A DNA stretch of 32,598 nucleotides from Natrialba taiwanensis DSM 12281 (GTDB lineage: Archaea > Halobacteriota > Halobacteria > Halobacteriales > Natrialbaceae). The notes beneath the pieces were generated by a model. That model had not been told where the DNA came from. It saw nothing but the letters and a program-made list of their open reading frames with translations, and did not search any database. Where the stretch lies: the NCBI RefSeq assembly GCF_000337595.1, contig NZ_AOIL01000052.1, forward strand, positions 82,162 through 114,759, given 5' to 3'. This document shows, piece after piece, positions 1-7,620 of the stretch. Positions within the stretch are counted from its first letter, which is position 1; each line of letters starts with the position of its first letter. The translations under genes and the position numbers were made by a program.

Positions 1-215
1 CCCTCGGTGTCGGGATCGGCGGCCCAGCCGTAGAGGTTCCGCTGATCGTCCGGGCTGATATCGCCGACGAGTCCGGCCTGCAGGCTCGCCCCGAGCGTGA
101 CGAACGCGATGACCGCCGCGATCCCGATGACGATTCCGAGCGTCGTCAGCGCCGACCGGAGCCGGTGACTGCGAATCGCCCGCCAGGCGAGCCGACCGAA
201 CTCGAGCGGGCGCAT
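1..215 (-). CDS. ABC transporter permease, MacB/FtsX type (N-terminal part, runs off the window)
   Basis: Only the first 71 residues are in the window. They begin MRPLEFGRLAWRAIRSHRLR and continue into one hydrophobic segment at about residues 24-46 (TTLGIVIGIAAVIAFVTLG). This start is typical of MacB-type permeases: a short cytoplasmic amphipathic stretch rich in Arg, one transmembrane helix, then a large extracytoplasmic domain that lies beyond the window edge. Its start codon overlaps the stop of the ATPase gene by one base (TAATG), so the two are translationally coupled and form one transporter. MacB-family systems export lipids, peptides or other compounds, or transmit force. The substrate cannot be read from this fragment. 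Confidence 0.85.
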   Translation of the reverse strand, partial: MRPLEFGRLAWRAIRSHRLRSALTTLGIVIGIAAVIAFVTLGASLQAGLVGDISPDDQRNLYGWAADPDTE

Positions 216-985
216 TAGCGATCGGCTCCGGACGCCGCTCCCGTTCCGTCGACGCCGTCTCGTCGGCTCTGGGCTACGTCCGAATCGCGGCCGGCAGCCT
301 CGAGTTCTTCGACGCGTTCGATCCGTCCGTCTAACAGGTGGACGATCCGCTCGGCGCGCTCGGCGACGTGGCGCTCGTGGGTGACGACGAGCATCGTCGT
401 TCCCGCGTCGTAGAACTCGTCGAAGAGGTCGAGCACGTCGGCTTCCGTGTCGGTATCCAGGTTTCCGGAGGGTTCGTCAGCTAGGACGATCGTGGGGTCG
501 TTCACCAGCGCGCGGGCGAGGGCGACGCGCTGGCGCTGGCCGCCGGAGAGTTCGTTCGGCATGTGGTCGGTTCGGTCGCCGAGTCCCACGCGCTCCAGCA
601 ACTCGCGCGCGCGATCGCGGCGTGTGCTACGGCCGACATCCTGGAAGAGTTGGGGGAGCGCGACGTTTTCGAGGGCGGACAGGCGCGGCATCAGGTTGAA
701 CGTCTGGAAGACGAAGCCGACGGTGGTGCCGCGGAGGGTCGTTCGCTCGCGGTCGTCGAGCGTCGTCACGTCCTCGCCGCCGACGACGACGGTGCCGTCG
801 GTCGGCGTGTCGAGACAGCCGACGAGGTTCATCAGGGTCGATTTCCCGGAGCCGCTCGGTCCCATGATCGCGGTGTAGGTGCCCCGCGGAATCTCGAGTG
901 TGACGCCGTCGAGTGCGTGAACCGGTTCGCCCAGCTGGTAGGTCTTTCGGACGTTCTGAAGGCTGACTGCGGTCCCCGTCGCCAT
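215..985 (-). CDS. ABC transporter ATP-binding protein, LolD/MacB family
   Basis: This 256-residue protein is the cytoplasmic ATPase that powers the permease encoded just after it. The sequence shows Walker A GPSGSGKST at 42-50, the Q-loop glutamine at 94, signature LSGGQ at 146-150, Walker B with IVLADEP at 166-172, and the H-loop histidine at 203. The LMNLVGCLD and NLDTDT patterns are characteristic of the LolD/MacB subgroup. After residue 225 comes an acidic, probably flexible tail outside the conserved fold. A T-rich promoter element at 1005-1014 lies about 24 bp before the start, so the transcript is probably leaderless. The gene is divergent from the signal peptidase gene. Family assignment is secure; substrate is unknown. 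Confidence 0.95.
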   Translation of the reverse strand: MATGTAVSLQNVRKTYQLGEPVHALDGVTLEIPRGTYTAIMGPSGSGKSTLMNLVGCLDTPTDGTVVVGGEDVTTLDDRERTTLRGTTVGFVFQTFNLMPRLSALENVALPQLFQDVGRSTRRDRARELLERVGLGDRTDHMPNELSGGQRQRVALARALVNDPTIVLADEPSGNLDTDTEADVLDLFDEFYDAGTTMLVVTHERHVAERAERIVHLLDGRIERVEELEAAGRDSDVAQSRRDGVDGTGAASGADR

Positions 986-1004
986 GGGCGTTCGACGACA
1001 GGCG

Positions 1005-1014
1005 AAATAAAAAA
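1005..1014 (-). promoter_or_regulatory. TATA-like promoter element of the ABC transporter operon
   Basis: Read on the minus strand this is TTTTTTATTT, the only strongly AT-rich element before the ATPase start. Its centre is about 24 bp from the ATG at 985. That is the spacing expected when haloarchaeal transcription starts at or next to the start codon. Confidence 0.5.
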
Positions 1015-1111
1015 GCTTCGCCGCTCTGTGGCGTTCGTCTCTGACTGCGACCGGAAAGACCGATCGATAGCAACAAAACGTTGATAGTCAGTCTTGACAG
1101 AATGCGAACGA

Positions 1112-1864
1112 ATGAGCGAGCGCCGCCCCGAGGACCCTCCCGCGACCGATTCGGATACCTCGAGCGTCAGTATCGAGGACGACGGTCTGCTCCGCTGGTT
1201 GCTGCGGTCGGAGGAGGGCACCGTTGTCGTCGTCCGGGATGTCGCGAGTACCGTTGCAATCGTCGCACTAATCGGACTGGTGCTGTTCGCCGCGAGCGGC
1301 GTCTGGCCGCCGCTGGTCGCCGTCGAGAGCGGGAGTATGGAACCCAACATGCACACCGGGGATCTCGTTTTCGTCGTCGACGACGACCGATTCGTCGGCG
1401 AAAACGCTGTCGATGGAACCGGCGTTGTCACACTTGAAGACGGGCAAAACGGCGGCGATAAGCACTTCGGTCGGCCCGGCGACGTCATTGTCTTCGCCCC
1501 CGACGGCGACGCGAGCAAGACGCCGGTGATCCACCGCGCTCGCTTCTGGGTCGAGGAAGGGGAAAACTGGGTCGAGACGAAAGCCGACGCGGACGCGCTC
1601 GACGGAAGAACGTGCGCTGACCTGTCTTCTTGCCCCGCTCCCCACGACGGGTTTGTCACGAAGGGCGACGCGAACGACCTGTACGATCAGGTCGACGGGC
1701 GGTACGCCGAGACGACCGTCGTCAAACCGGATTGGGTCTCCAGCAAGGCCGGGTTTCGGATTCCCTGGCTCGGCCGCGTTCGACTCGCGTTCGATTCCCT
1801 GTTTGCCGTCGTGACCCCGCAGCCGCTCTCCGGACCGCTCTCGTCGCCGATACTGTGGCCGTAA
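1112..1864 (+). CDS. Signal peptidase I, archaeal/ER (Sec11) type
   Basis: Membrane protease, 250 residues, that removes signal peptides from Sec-exported proteins. Family S26B uses a Ser-His-Asp arrangement instead of the bacterial Ser-Lys. Here the candidates are Ser75 in ESGSMEPNM, His141 in VIHRARF and Asp186 in VTKGDAND. A membrane segment at about 44-70 precedes the serine, as in the family; about 40 acidic residues lie before it. An insert with two cysteines (168 and 174) lies between the His and Asp boxes. No second membrane helix is evident at the C terminus. A TTG at 1094 would add six residues, but the ATG at 1112 gives a normal start. Function is secure; the exact start is less so. 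Confidence 0.9.
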   Translation: MSERRPEDPPATDSDTSSVSIEDDGLLRWLLRSEEGTVVVVRDVASTVAIVALIGLVLFAASGVWPPLVAVESGSMEPNMHTGDLVFVVDDDRFVGENAVDGTGVVTLEDGQNGGDKHFGRPGDVIVFAPDGDASKTPVIHRARFWVEEGENWVETKADADALDGRTCADLSSCPAPHDGFVTKGDANDLYDQVDGRYAETTVVKPDWVSSKAGFRIPWLGRVRLAFDSLFAVVTPQPLSGPLSSPILWP

Positions 1865-1970
1865 CGATCGCAGGCCACAGCCACAACTACGGCCACAGTT
1901 GCTCACGCCGGCTGCTCGACACGAGATGTACAACGTTTTTCCCCTCGCCGCCCGCCTGAGAAACCAGAGC

Positions 1971-2717
1971 ATGAAGACGGAGGGCGGCAGCGAGACGGCG
2001 AAACGAAACGCGGGCGAACGCGCGGCCGAGGAGGTGACGGACGGCTCCGTCGTCGGTCTTGGCACCGGCTCGACGGCCGCCTACGCCATCGAAGCCATCG
2101 GCCGGGCCGTCGACGACGGTCTTGACGTGCGCGGTATTCCCACCTCGTTTCAGTCCCGGCAACTGGCACTCGAGGTCGGCATCCCGCTGACCAGCCTCGA
2201 CGCCGTCGACGGCGTCGACCTCGCGATCGACGGGGCCGATCAGGTCCGTGATGACCCCTCTCCGAACGCGGAGACGGACGCGAACGCAACCGCCGCCAAC
2301 AGCAACGGTGGCGGCACGCTCATCAAGGGCGGCGGCGGCGCACACGCCCGCGAGAAGCTCGTCGCCGCCGCCGCCGACCGATACCTCGTCGTCGCCGACC
2401 CCTCGAAACTCATCCCCGAACTCGATCGATCCGTTCCAGTCGAAATCCTCCCCGCCGCTCACACGACCGTCGCCGAGCGCGTCCGTGAACTCGGCGGCGA
2501 GCCGACGCTTCGCGACGCCGAACACAAGGACGGCCCGGTCGTCACCGACAACGGCAACCTGGTACTCGATGTCGCCTTCGGTCCGATCGACTCGCCGGCC
2601 GAACTCGCGACGACGCTCGCTTCGATCCCCGGTGTCGTCGAACACGGACTGTTCATCGGGCTAGCCGACGCGACCTACGTTGGCACTGACGACGGTGTCG
2701 AGAAGCGGACCTACTGA
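1971..2717 (+). CDS. rpiA: Ribose-5-phosphate isomerase A
   Basis: Cytosolic enzyme that interconverts ribose 5-phosphate and ribulose 5-phosphate, supplying ribose for nucleotides. The 248-residue product carries the RpiA hallmarks: VGLGTGSTA phosphate loop near residue 30, GIPTSFQSRQLA, the catalytic DLAIDGADQV, and KGGGGAHAREKL. Between the DGADQV motif and the KGGGG loop is an extra Asn/Ala/Asp-rich stretch (about 2250-2320) that most family members lack. ATG 1971 is chosen because the upstream in-frame extension from 1899 does not resemble the family N terminus. It stands alone between the signal peptidase gene and a convergent membrane-protein gene. Confidence 0.95.
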   Translation: MKTEGGSETAKRNAGERAAEEVTDGSVVGLGTGSTAAYAIEAIGRAVDDGLDVRGIPTSFQSRQLALEVGIPLTSLDAVDGVDLAIDGADQVRDDPSPNAETDANATAANSNGGGTLIKGGGGAHAREKLVAAAADRYLVVADPSKLIPELDRSVPVEILPAAHTTVAERVRELGGEPTLRDAEHKDGPVVTDNGNLVLDVAFGPIDSPAELATTLASIPGVVEHGLFIGLADATYVGTDDGVEKRTY

Positions 2718-2724
2718 ACGCGCC

Positions 2725-3150
2725 TTAGTCGTCTCCGGACGCGTTCTCTTCCGGCGTTGGCGTCGCCACTCGTCTCGCACCCAGCGCAGCGAGGAGATAG
2801 CACGCCCCCAGCACCCGAGTCAGGGGAACGACCCACGAGTTCACCTCGAGTTCGGCGGCGTTCTCGTAGGAACTCGCGAGCCCGAACTCGAGGGCTGATC
2901 GCGGGAACAGGGCCATCGCCGTACCGAGCGCGGCGGCCAGCGGGCGAGCGATTGCCGGCGGGCCGTCCGTCCGCGCGGCAAGCCAGACGAAGAGGACCCC
3001 TTCGAGTCGAGCGATCGGTACTGTCCACCGTCGAAGCCGACCTGTCTCGGGATTCTTGAACGCGAGCCGTTCGGCCGGCTCGATGATCCGGTTTGGTGCG
3101 ATGGTTTCGAGCAGTCCGACGACGATCACGAGCGCTCGCGTGCGATGCAT
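2725..3150 (-). CDS. Small membrane protein, paralogue A of a tandem pair
   Basis: Unrecognised 141-residue protein. It begins MHRTRALVIVVGLLETIAP, has hydrophobic segments at about 52-65, 70-85 and 110-130, and ends in an acidic tail. The most conserved stretch is SYENAAELEVNSWVVP, shared almost exactly with the next gene upstream. The two also share an ARLEG(V/L)LFVW block and an N-terminal P...IE.xER(L/I) pattern. The start at 3150 is chosen because the pair aligns from here; the longer reading to 3270 adds an Arg-rich stretch that looks like untranslated DNA. The position suggests co-transcription with the paralogue. Function unknown, possibly a multi-spanning membrane component. Confidence 0.75.
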   Translation of the reverse strand: MHRTRALVIVVGLLETIAPNRIIEPAERLAFKNPETGRLRRWTVPIARLEGVLFVWLAARTDGPPAIARPLAAALGTAMALFPRSALEFGLASSYENAAELEVNSWVVPLTRVLGACYLLAALGARRVATPTPEENASGDD

Positions 3151-3235
3151 GCGTCTCACGTCGACGAGCGGTCTCAAAAAGATCACCCGTGAAGGGTGAC
3201 CGGGTGAACTCGAAACGGGGTGTCTGTGTCTGTAT

Positions 3236-3652
3236 CTACGCCCCTTCGTCGTCTTCCGGTGGCGAATCACCGTTCACGGGGCGCGCGAGGGCGACGACGA
3301 GCAGGTAGAGTATTCCGAGCAGCCGCGCCGCGGGGACCACCCACGATTTCACCTCGAGTTCGGCCGTATTTTCGTAGACCAGCGACTGACTGAGTTCGAT
3401 GATCGGGCGCGGGAGCACGACGAGGATCGTGCCGGCAAGGCCCAGTAGTGCGGTGCTGACGGTTGAGCCGTCCCGTCCGCGGAGAAGTGCCCAGACGAAG
3501 AGCAGCCCTTCGAGTCTGGCACCCCAAAGCGCCTGCGGACGGCGTTCGGTTGCGGAGGGATTCTCGAGACCGATCCGTTCGCACGCCTCGATGACCGGTT
3601 GTGGCTTGGCGAGTTCGGCGAGTCCGAAGCCGAGTAAGAGCTTGCGAAGCAT
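3236..3652 (-). CDS. Small membrane protein, paralogue B of a tandem pair
   Basis: Unrecognised 138-residue protein clearly homologous to the gene immediately downstream on the same strand. Shared blocks include (V/S)YENxAELEVxSWVVPxxRxLG, [10 protein letters not shown] and an N-terminal [13 protein letters not shown] region matching IEPAERLAFKNPE in the partner. At least three hydrophobic stretches suggest a membrane location, and the C terminus is short and acidic. Alternative starts are ATG 3664 (four residues longer) or ATG 3652; the latter matches the partner's N terminus better. About 85 bp separate the two genes, consistent with tandem duplication and a common transcript. The gene is divergent from idi2. 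No function can be assigned. Confidence 0.75.
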   Translation of the reverse strand: MLRKLLLGFGLAELAKPQPVIEACERIGLENPSATERRPQALWGARLEGLLFVWALLRGRDGSTVSTALLGLAGTILVVLPRPIIELSQSLVYENTAELEVKSWVVPAARLLGILYLLVVALARPVNGDSPPEDDEGA

Positions 3653-3791
3653 GCTCGAGGGCATACACCGACGAACCCCAAAAGCGCGTCTCCGGCCGTT
3701 GCTCGGTACCGGACCTCGCGGCTCGCGAGGCGTGCGCTCGAATGGACACCTTTTCAATACCGTCCTCCCACCTTCCGGTGGAGACGATTCG

Positions 3792-4853
3792 ATGCCCGAG
3801 ACATCCGACAGGAAAGACGATCACATCCGTATCATCGAGGAGGAAGACGTCGAGACAGCCGGGACGGGATTCGCCGATGTCGACCTCGTCCACGAAGCAC
3901 TGCCGGAGATCCACCGCGACGAAATCAACACGACGACGACGCTGTTCGGGCACGAGTTAGCGGCCCCGATCGTCATCGAGAGCATGACCGGCGGCCACGC
4001 GAACACGACGAAGCTCAACCGGGCGCTCGCCGAAGCGGCCCAGGAGACGAACGTCGCCATGGGCGTCGGCAGCCAGCGCGCCGGGCTCGAACTCGACGAC
4101 GAGGGCGTCCTCGAATCCTACACCGTCGTTCGCGAGGTCGCCCCCGACGCCCTCCTGTACGGCAACGTCGGGGCAGCACAGCTTCTCGAGTACGACGTCG
4201 CCGACGTCGAGGCCGCCGTCGAGATGATCGACGCCGACGCGATGGCCGTCCACCTGAACTTCCTTCAGGAGGCCGTCCAGCCGGAAGGCGACGTCGACGC
4301 ACGCGGCTGTCTCGCCGAAATCGAACGCGTCGCGAGCGAACTCTCGGTGCCGGTCGTCGTCAAGGAGACGGGCAACGGCATCTCGCGGGCGACTGCGACA
4401 CGGCTCACCGACGCCGGCGTCGATGCCATCGACGTCGCCGGACAGGGCGGGACGACCTGGTCGGGCATCGAATCCTACCGTGCGGCTGCAGTCGGTGCCT
4501 CCCGCCAGGAACAGGTCGGCCAACTCTTTCGCGCGTGGGGCGTCCCGACCGCGGTCAGCACGATCGAGTCCGCGACAGCCCACGACTGCGTGATCGCAAG
4601 CGGCGGCGTTCGTTCCGGACTTGACATCGCCAAGGCGATCGCCCTCGGCGCTCGCGCCGGCGGCCTCGCAAAACCCTTCCTCGGGCCGGCGGGACAGGGC
4701 ACCGACGCCGTCGTCGATCTGATCGAGACGCTCACACTCGAACTGACGACGGCCATGTTCGTCACCGGCTCGGCGTCGATCGCTGAACTCCGGGAGACCG
4801 ACTACGTCGTCTGCGGCCGGACGAAGGAGTACCTCGACGAACGGTCCCGGTAA
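3792..4853 (+). CDS. fni: Isopentenyl-diphosphate delta-isomerase, type 2 (FMN-dependent)
   Basis: Catalyses isopentenyl diphosphate to dimethylallyl diphosphate, the step that primes synthesis of archaeal isoprenoid lipids, carotenoids and quinones. The 353-residue TIM-barrel protein shows the type 2 signatures: RKDDHI at the N terminus, [29 protein letters not shown] (catalytic Gln and metal-binding Glu), [18 protein letters not shown], and the FMN-phosphate loops SGGVRSGLD and GLAKPFL. ATG 3792 is chosen because family homology begins right after it; the upstream in-frame extension has no similarity. It is a single gene, divergent from the paired membrane proteins and convergent with the DUF1931 gene. 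Confidence 0.96.
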   Translation: MPETSDRKDDHIRIIEEEDVETAGTGFADVDLVHEALPEIHRDEINTTTTLFGHELAAPIVIESMTGGHANTTKLNRALAEAAQETNVAMGVGSQRAGLELDDEGVLESYTVVREVAPDALLYGNVGAAQLLEYDVADVEAAVEMIDADAMAVHLNFLQEAVQPEGDVDARGCLAEIERVASELSVPVVVKETGNGISRATATRLTDAGVDAIDVAGQGGTTWSGIESYRAAAVGASRQEQVGQLFRAWGVPTAVSTIESATAHDCVIASGGVRSGLDIAKAIALGARAGGLAKPFLGPAGQGTDAVVDLIETLTLELTTAMFVTGSASIAELRETDYVVCGRTKEYLDERSR

Positions 4854-4987
4854 CGCGGCTGCTGTCTCTCCTGTTTCGGTTCGCGAACGCTGCTACTGTT
4901 CCGGTTATTGCTACTGCTACGGTCGCTCTTCTTTCCGTTAACCGCCTCTGTTCAACTCGGAGCTATCGCTTGTCGACGTAGCGCTCG

Positions 4988-4994
4988 AAAAAAA
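4988..4994 (-). terminator. T-tract terminator after the DUF1931 gene
   Basis: Seven A residues on the plus strand give a run of seven T on the minus strand, starting about 18 bp beyond the stop codon of the DUF1931 gene and followed by further T-rich sequence. Archaeal intrinsic termination commonly uses such U-tracts without a hairpin. It lies between two convergent genes. Confidence 0.45.
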
Positions 4995-5011
4995 TTGTTT
5001 CGACGGTACCC

Positions 5012-5179
5012 TTACAGGTCGCGCGGCTGGACCGTCTTCCGGTCGTTGGCCTCTGCACGTCGGGCAGCGTCGGCGAGCAGTTCGTCGACTTCCTCGTCGA
5101 GTGCGTCGTAGAAGTCGGAGGCGACGTTCTTGTCATCGAGCGCTTCCTTCACAGCAGCTTTGACGATAAGGTCTGCCAT
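5012..5179 (-). CDS. DUF1931-family small histone-fold protein
   Basis: Fifty-five residues: MADLIVKAAVKEALDDKNV, then SDFYDALDEEVDELLADAA, ending RRAEANDRKTVQPRDL. I recognise this as the haloarchaeal DUF1931 family, which has a histone-like fold; the terminal RKTVQPRDL block resembles the loop-helix end of archaeal histones. It is about half the length of a two-fold DUF1931 protein and very acidic, so whether it binds DNA is unclear. A clear TATA box and an AAGGAGG-like ribosome-binding sequence precede the start, and a T-tract follows the stop, making a compact single-gene transcription unit between idi2 and larB. Identification is by motif recognition only. Confidence 0.8.
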   Translation of the reverse strand: MADLIVKAAVKEALDDKNVASDFYDALDEEVDELLADAARRAEANDRKTVQPRDL

Positions 5180-5202
5180 ACGATGTAGCGGTTCCTCCTT
5201 CC

Positions 5203-5212
5203 ATATTATAAA
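5203..5212 (-). promoter_or_regulatory. TATA box and leader of the DUF1931 gene
   Basis: On the minus strand the element reads TTTATAATAT, about 28 bp before the ATG at 5179, a strong match to the haloarchaeal TATA consensus. Between it and the start is GGAAGGAGGA (about 5191-5200), a Shine-Dalgarno-like sequence that is unusual among haloarchaeal genes, many of which are leaderless. Confidence 0.65.
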
Positions 5213-5437
5213 TGCTTTGGTTGTTCACGGAAATACCGGGGCTGGAGCGGTTGCGACGGCCGTTTCGACACCCGGACCCACCGGAAAGTATATGACTTAT
5301 GAATCCACGAACTGGGATTCGCCCCGCTCGAGTTCACCATTCCCGCTCGCGCGCGCCGTTGGGCGCTCTCGCGCGCACTTTCGAAATCCCATCTCACAGG
5401 TCGACGGATTCGAGTGGCGTGACGACCCAGTAGCGAT

Positions 5438-6196
5438 ATGCGAGAACTTCTCGAAGCCGTCGCAGACGGCTCGATGTCGCCGGCAGCTGCGGAAGCCGAA
5501 CTCAACGGCTACGTGACCAGCGAAGCGGGGCGTTTCGATGCGGCGCGCCAGCAACGGCGAGGGATCCCCGAAGCGATCTTTGCCGAGGGCAAATCCGCGG
5601 CGCAGGTCGTCGCACTCGCCGAAACCGCGCTCGAGACGACCGGACGAGCGCTGCTTACCCGCGTCGATGACGAGCAGGCGACGGCGCTTCGGACGGCGCT
5701 TGCCGATAGCAACCCCGAGGCGGCCATCGAGCGCCGGCATTCGACCGTCCGCGTGCTCGCCCCGACGTACGACCCACCTGAACTCGATGCGACCGTCGGA
5801 ATCGTCACCGGCGGGACGGTCGACGAACCGGTGGCTGACGAGGCAGAAGTCGTCTGTTTGGACGCGGGCGCGACGGTCGATAGAGTCGACGATATCGGCG
5901 TGGCGTCGCTCGCTCGGACGCTCGATCAGGTCGATCGCTTCCGTGGGGCTGACGTGCTGATCGTCGCTGCCGGACGCGAGGGGGCGCTCCCGACTGTCGT
6001 TGCCGGACTCGTCGATACGCCGGTGATCGCCGTTCCGGTCGATAGCGGGTACGGCTACGGCGGTAATGGAGATGCGGCTCTCGCCGGCATGCTCCAGTCC
6101 TGTACGGTTCTGTCCGTCGTCAACATCGACGCTGGATTCGTCGCTGGTGCCCAGGCGGTTTTGATTTCGCGCGCGATTGATCGTGCTCGAAGCTAA
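5438..6196 (+). CDS. larB: Nickel-pincer cofactor biosynthesis protein LarB (AIR-carboxylase-like)
   Basis: LarB carboxylates the pyridinium ring of nicotinic acid adenine dinucleotide and cleaves its phosphoanhydride, the first step to the nickel-pincer nucleotide used by lactate racemase and relatives. The 252-residue protein has a helical N-terminal part (MRELLEAVADG...) and, from about 117, the PurE-like Rossmann domain: VGIVTGGTVDEPVADEA, GADVLIVAAGREGALPTVVAGL, and the Gly-rich GYGYGGNGDAALAGMLQSC near the C terminus. Neither larE nor larC, which complete the pathway, is in the window, so partner genes must lie elsewhere or this protein acts differently. A palindromic stretch follows the stop. 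Confidence 0.88.
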   Translation: MRELLEAVADGSMSPAAAEAELNGYVTSEAGRFDAARQQRRGIPEAIFAEGKSAAQVVALAETALETTGRALLTRVDDEQATALRTALADSNPEAAIERRHSTVRVLAPTYDPPELDATVGIVTGGTVDEPVADEAEVVCLDAGATVDRVDDIGVASLARTLDQVDRFRGADVLIVAAGREGALPTVVAGLVDTPVIAVPVDSGYGYGGNGDAALAGMLQSCTVLSVVNIDAGFVAGAQAVLISRAIDRARS

Positions 6197-6205
6197 TATT
6201 GTTTT

Positions 6206-6226
6206 CGAGTAAGAAAATCTTTCTCG
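6206..6226 (+). terminator. Hairpin after larB
   Basis: An imperfect inverted repeat starts ten bases after the larB stop: CGAG at 6206-6209 and AAGA at 6211-6214 pair with TCTT at 6218-6221 and CTCG at 6223-6226, with one T-T mismatch and a three-base loop. The position fits a transcript end, but haloarchaeal terminators rarely depend on hairpins. Confidence 0.4.
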
Positions 6227-6260
6227 ACTGCTCCAAACTCTCGGACTTGATCTAGGAAGG

Positions 6261-6307
6261 ATTTTTATCTACTCTCCGAATAGTACTACCTACCGGCGTT
6301 CGCCGGT
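6261..6307 (+). promoter_or_regulatory. TATA element plus palindromic leader of the small zinc-finger gene
   Basis: An AT-rich element, ATTTTTATC, starts at 6261. Some 25-30 bp later, just before the ATG at 6315, is a perfect inverted repeat: ACCGGCG at 6292-6298 against CGCCGGT at 6301-6307. The repeat falls in the predicted transcription start or leader, where it could be an operator or an RNA hairpin affecting translation. The role is inferred from position only. Confidence 0.45.
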
Positions 6308-6314
6308 GTGACCA

Positions 6315-6473
6315 ATGCCCACGTGTGATCACTGCGATGCGCACGTTTCCGAACGGTTCGCTCGCGTGTTCGCTGACGAGCACGGAGAGATCCTCGCGTG
6401 CACTAGCTGTTCAGCCAACGCGGGAATCGCTGAAGCCGCGCGCGAACGTGCGAATCGACCCTCCCACGACTGA
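6315..6473 (+). CDS. Small CxxC zinc-finger protein (52 aa)
   Basis: Fifty-two residues starting MPTCDHCDAHVSERFARVFA. Two Cys pairs (residues 4 and 7, and 29 and 32, in CDHC and CTSC) can bind one zinc ion, and a helical, charged tail follows (IAEAARERANR). It belongs to the numerous small CxxC zinc-finger proteins of haloarchaea, several of which act as regulators or adaptors, though no specific function can be claimed here. The codon usage is like its neighbours, and the reading frame is bounded by a promoter element upstream and the GIY-YIG gene 100 bp downstream on the same strand. Confidence 0.75.
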   Translation: MPTCDHCDAHVSERFARVFADEHGEILACTSCSANAGIAEAARERANRPSHD

Positions 6474-6572
6474 CGCGATTCGCCGAGAACCGCCCGTCCC
6501 GACCGACGAGTTCGTCCTCGGACGAGTTCGAGTTCGAGTTCCTTTTTGGATCTCCCGCCGTACGGTCGATCG

Positions 6573-6884
6573 ATGTCGGAGCGCGATTCCCGGCGTGACT
6601 CTGCAGTCGGACCCGATTCTCGTCCAGCCAGTGGCAGTCACATCGTCTACGTCCTCGAATGCGCGGACAACTCGCTGTACACCGGCTACACGACGGACCT
6701 CGAACGGCGCATCGGCGAACACAACGCGGGCGACGGCGCGAAGTATACCCGCGGCCGCACGCCCGTCGAACTACGCCACCACGAGCGGTACGAAACGCGT
6801 TCTGCGGCTCTGTCTCGCGAGTACGAAATCAAGCAACTTTCGCGCGCACAGAAAGAACGACTCGTTGGACTCGACGACGAGTGA
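6573..6884 (+). CDS. GIY-YIG domain protein (YhbQ/UvrC-like nuclease fold)
   Basis: A 103-residue protein made almost wholly of one GIY-YIG domain at about 23-90. The first motif appears as VYV (25-27) and the second as YTG (36-38), a common variation. The conserved Arg46 in ERRIGEHN, the [13 protein letters not shown] segment and the catalytic Glu83 (SREYEIK) are all present, so the active site looks intact. Stand-alone proteins of this type are structure-specific nucleases or of unknown function. A TTG start at 6546 would add nine residues, but ATG 6573 gives a normal acidic N terminus. It converges with the FMN-reductase gene with a single base between the two stops. Confidence 0.88.
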   Translation: MSERDSRRDSAVGPDSRPASGSHIVYVLECADNSLYTGYTTDLERRIGEHNAGDGAKYTRGRTPVELRHHERYETRSAALSREYEIKQLSRAQKERLVGLDDE

Positions 6885-6885
6885 T

Positions 6886-7485
6886 TCAGCCGTCCGCCTC
6901 CGTACGCGGGGAACTCACGTCCGGGTCGATGAACGCGTACTCGACGAGCATTCGGCCGAGTTTCTCGACGCGTTCCTGTAACGCCTCCTCATCGAATACC
7001 CGTCCGTCGATCGCATCGGGTCCCGTGTCGTCGACGAACCGACTCGACGCGTTGCGGATGCCGACCTGATGTGGCAGTGACCAGCCGTGCACCCCTCGAA
7101 CGGTGATTCGGAGGTGATCGAGCGTCGAGCCGTAACTCCCGCCGCCGGCGGTCGCGAGCAGCCCGACGGTCGTGTCCTCGTACTCGTCCCAGCCGCAGTA
7201 GTCGTGAAAGTTCTTCAACGCTCCCGAGTACGAGCCGTGGTACACCGGCGTTCCGAGTGCAACGGCATCTGCTTCCCGCATGAGCGCGGTGGCCTCGCGA
7301 CTATCGCCCTGGTCGCCGATATCGGGATCGTACAGCGGGAGATCGACCTCACGAAGATCGAGGAGCGTCGTCTCGGCACCCGCCTCGGCGGCGGCTCTAA
7401 GGACGTACTGGAGTGCGGTTCGAGTATAGCTTCTCTCGCGGAGGCTGCCGCTGACCGCGAGAACTGACGGTGTGGGGCGGCTCAT
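6886..7485 (-). CDS. NADPH-dependent FMN reductase family protein
   Basis: Flavodoxin-fold protein of 199 residues. It has the FMN-phosphate loop SGSLRERSYTR near residue 13, the LYDPDIGDQGD substrate-side loop, and TPVYHGSYSGALKNFHDYCG, the typical second flavin-binding loop of the NADPH:FMN reductase/azoreductase group. GLLATAGGGSYGSTLDHLR forms the third loop. Members reduce FMN, quinones, azo compounds or chromate with NAD(P)H; the physiological substrate here is unknown. Two starts are possible, ATG 7506 and ATG 7485; the second gives the family-like MSRPTPSVLAVSGS N terminus. It stands alone, convergent with the GIY-YIG gene and divergent from the phosphohexomutase. Confidence 0.9.
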   Translation of the reverse strand: MSRPTPSVLAVSGSLRERSYTRTALQYVLRAAAEAGAETTLLDLREVDLPLYDPDIGDQGDSREATALMREADAVALGTPVYHGSYSGALKNFHDYCGWDEYEDTTVGLLATAGGGSYGSTLDHLRITVRGVHGWSLPHQVGIRNASSRFVDDTGPDAIDGRVFDEEALQERVEKLGRMLVEYAFIDPDVSSPRTEADG

Positions 7486-7620
7486 GAGTCCGTCTTGGAG
7501 CGGCATCCGGAAAATATCGTTGTTACTCGTCGGTTTTGCCCATTGCTCGTCTCACGGCTCGCGATCTCTCGGGGAAGCCAGCAGCGTCGCTTTTTTCGCA
7601 CCCGGCGGTGAGAAACGCGT

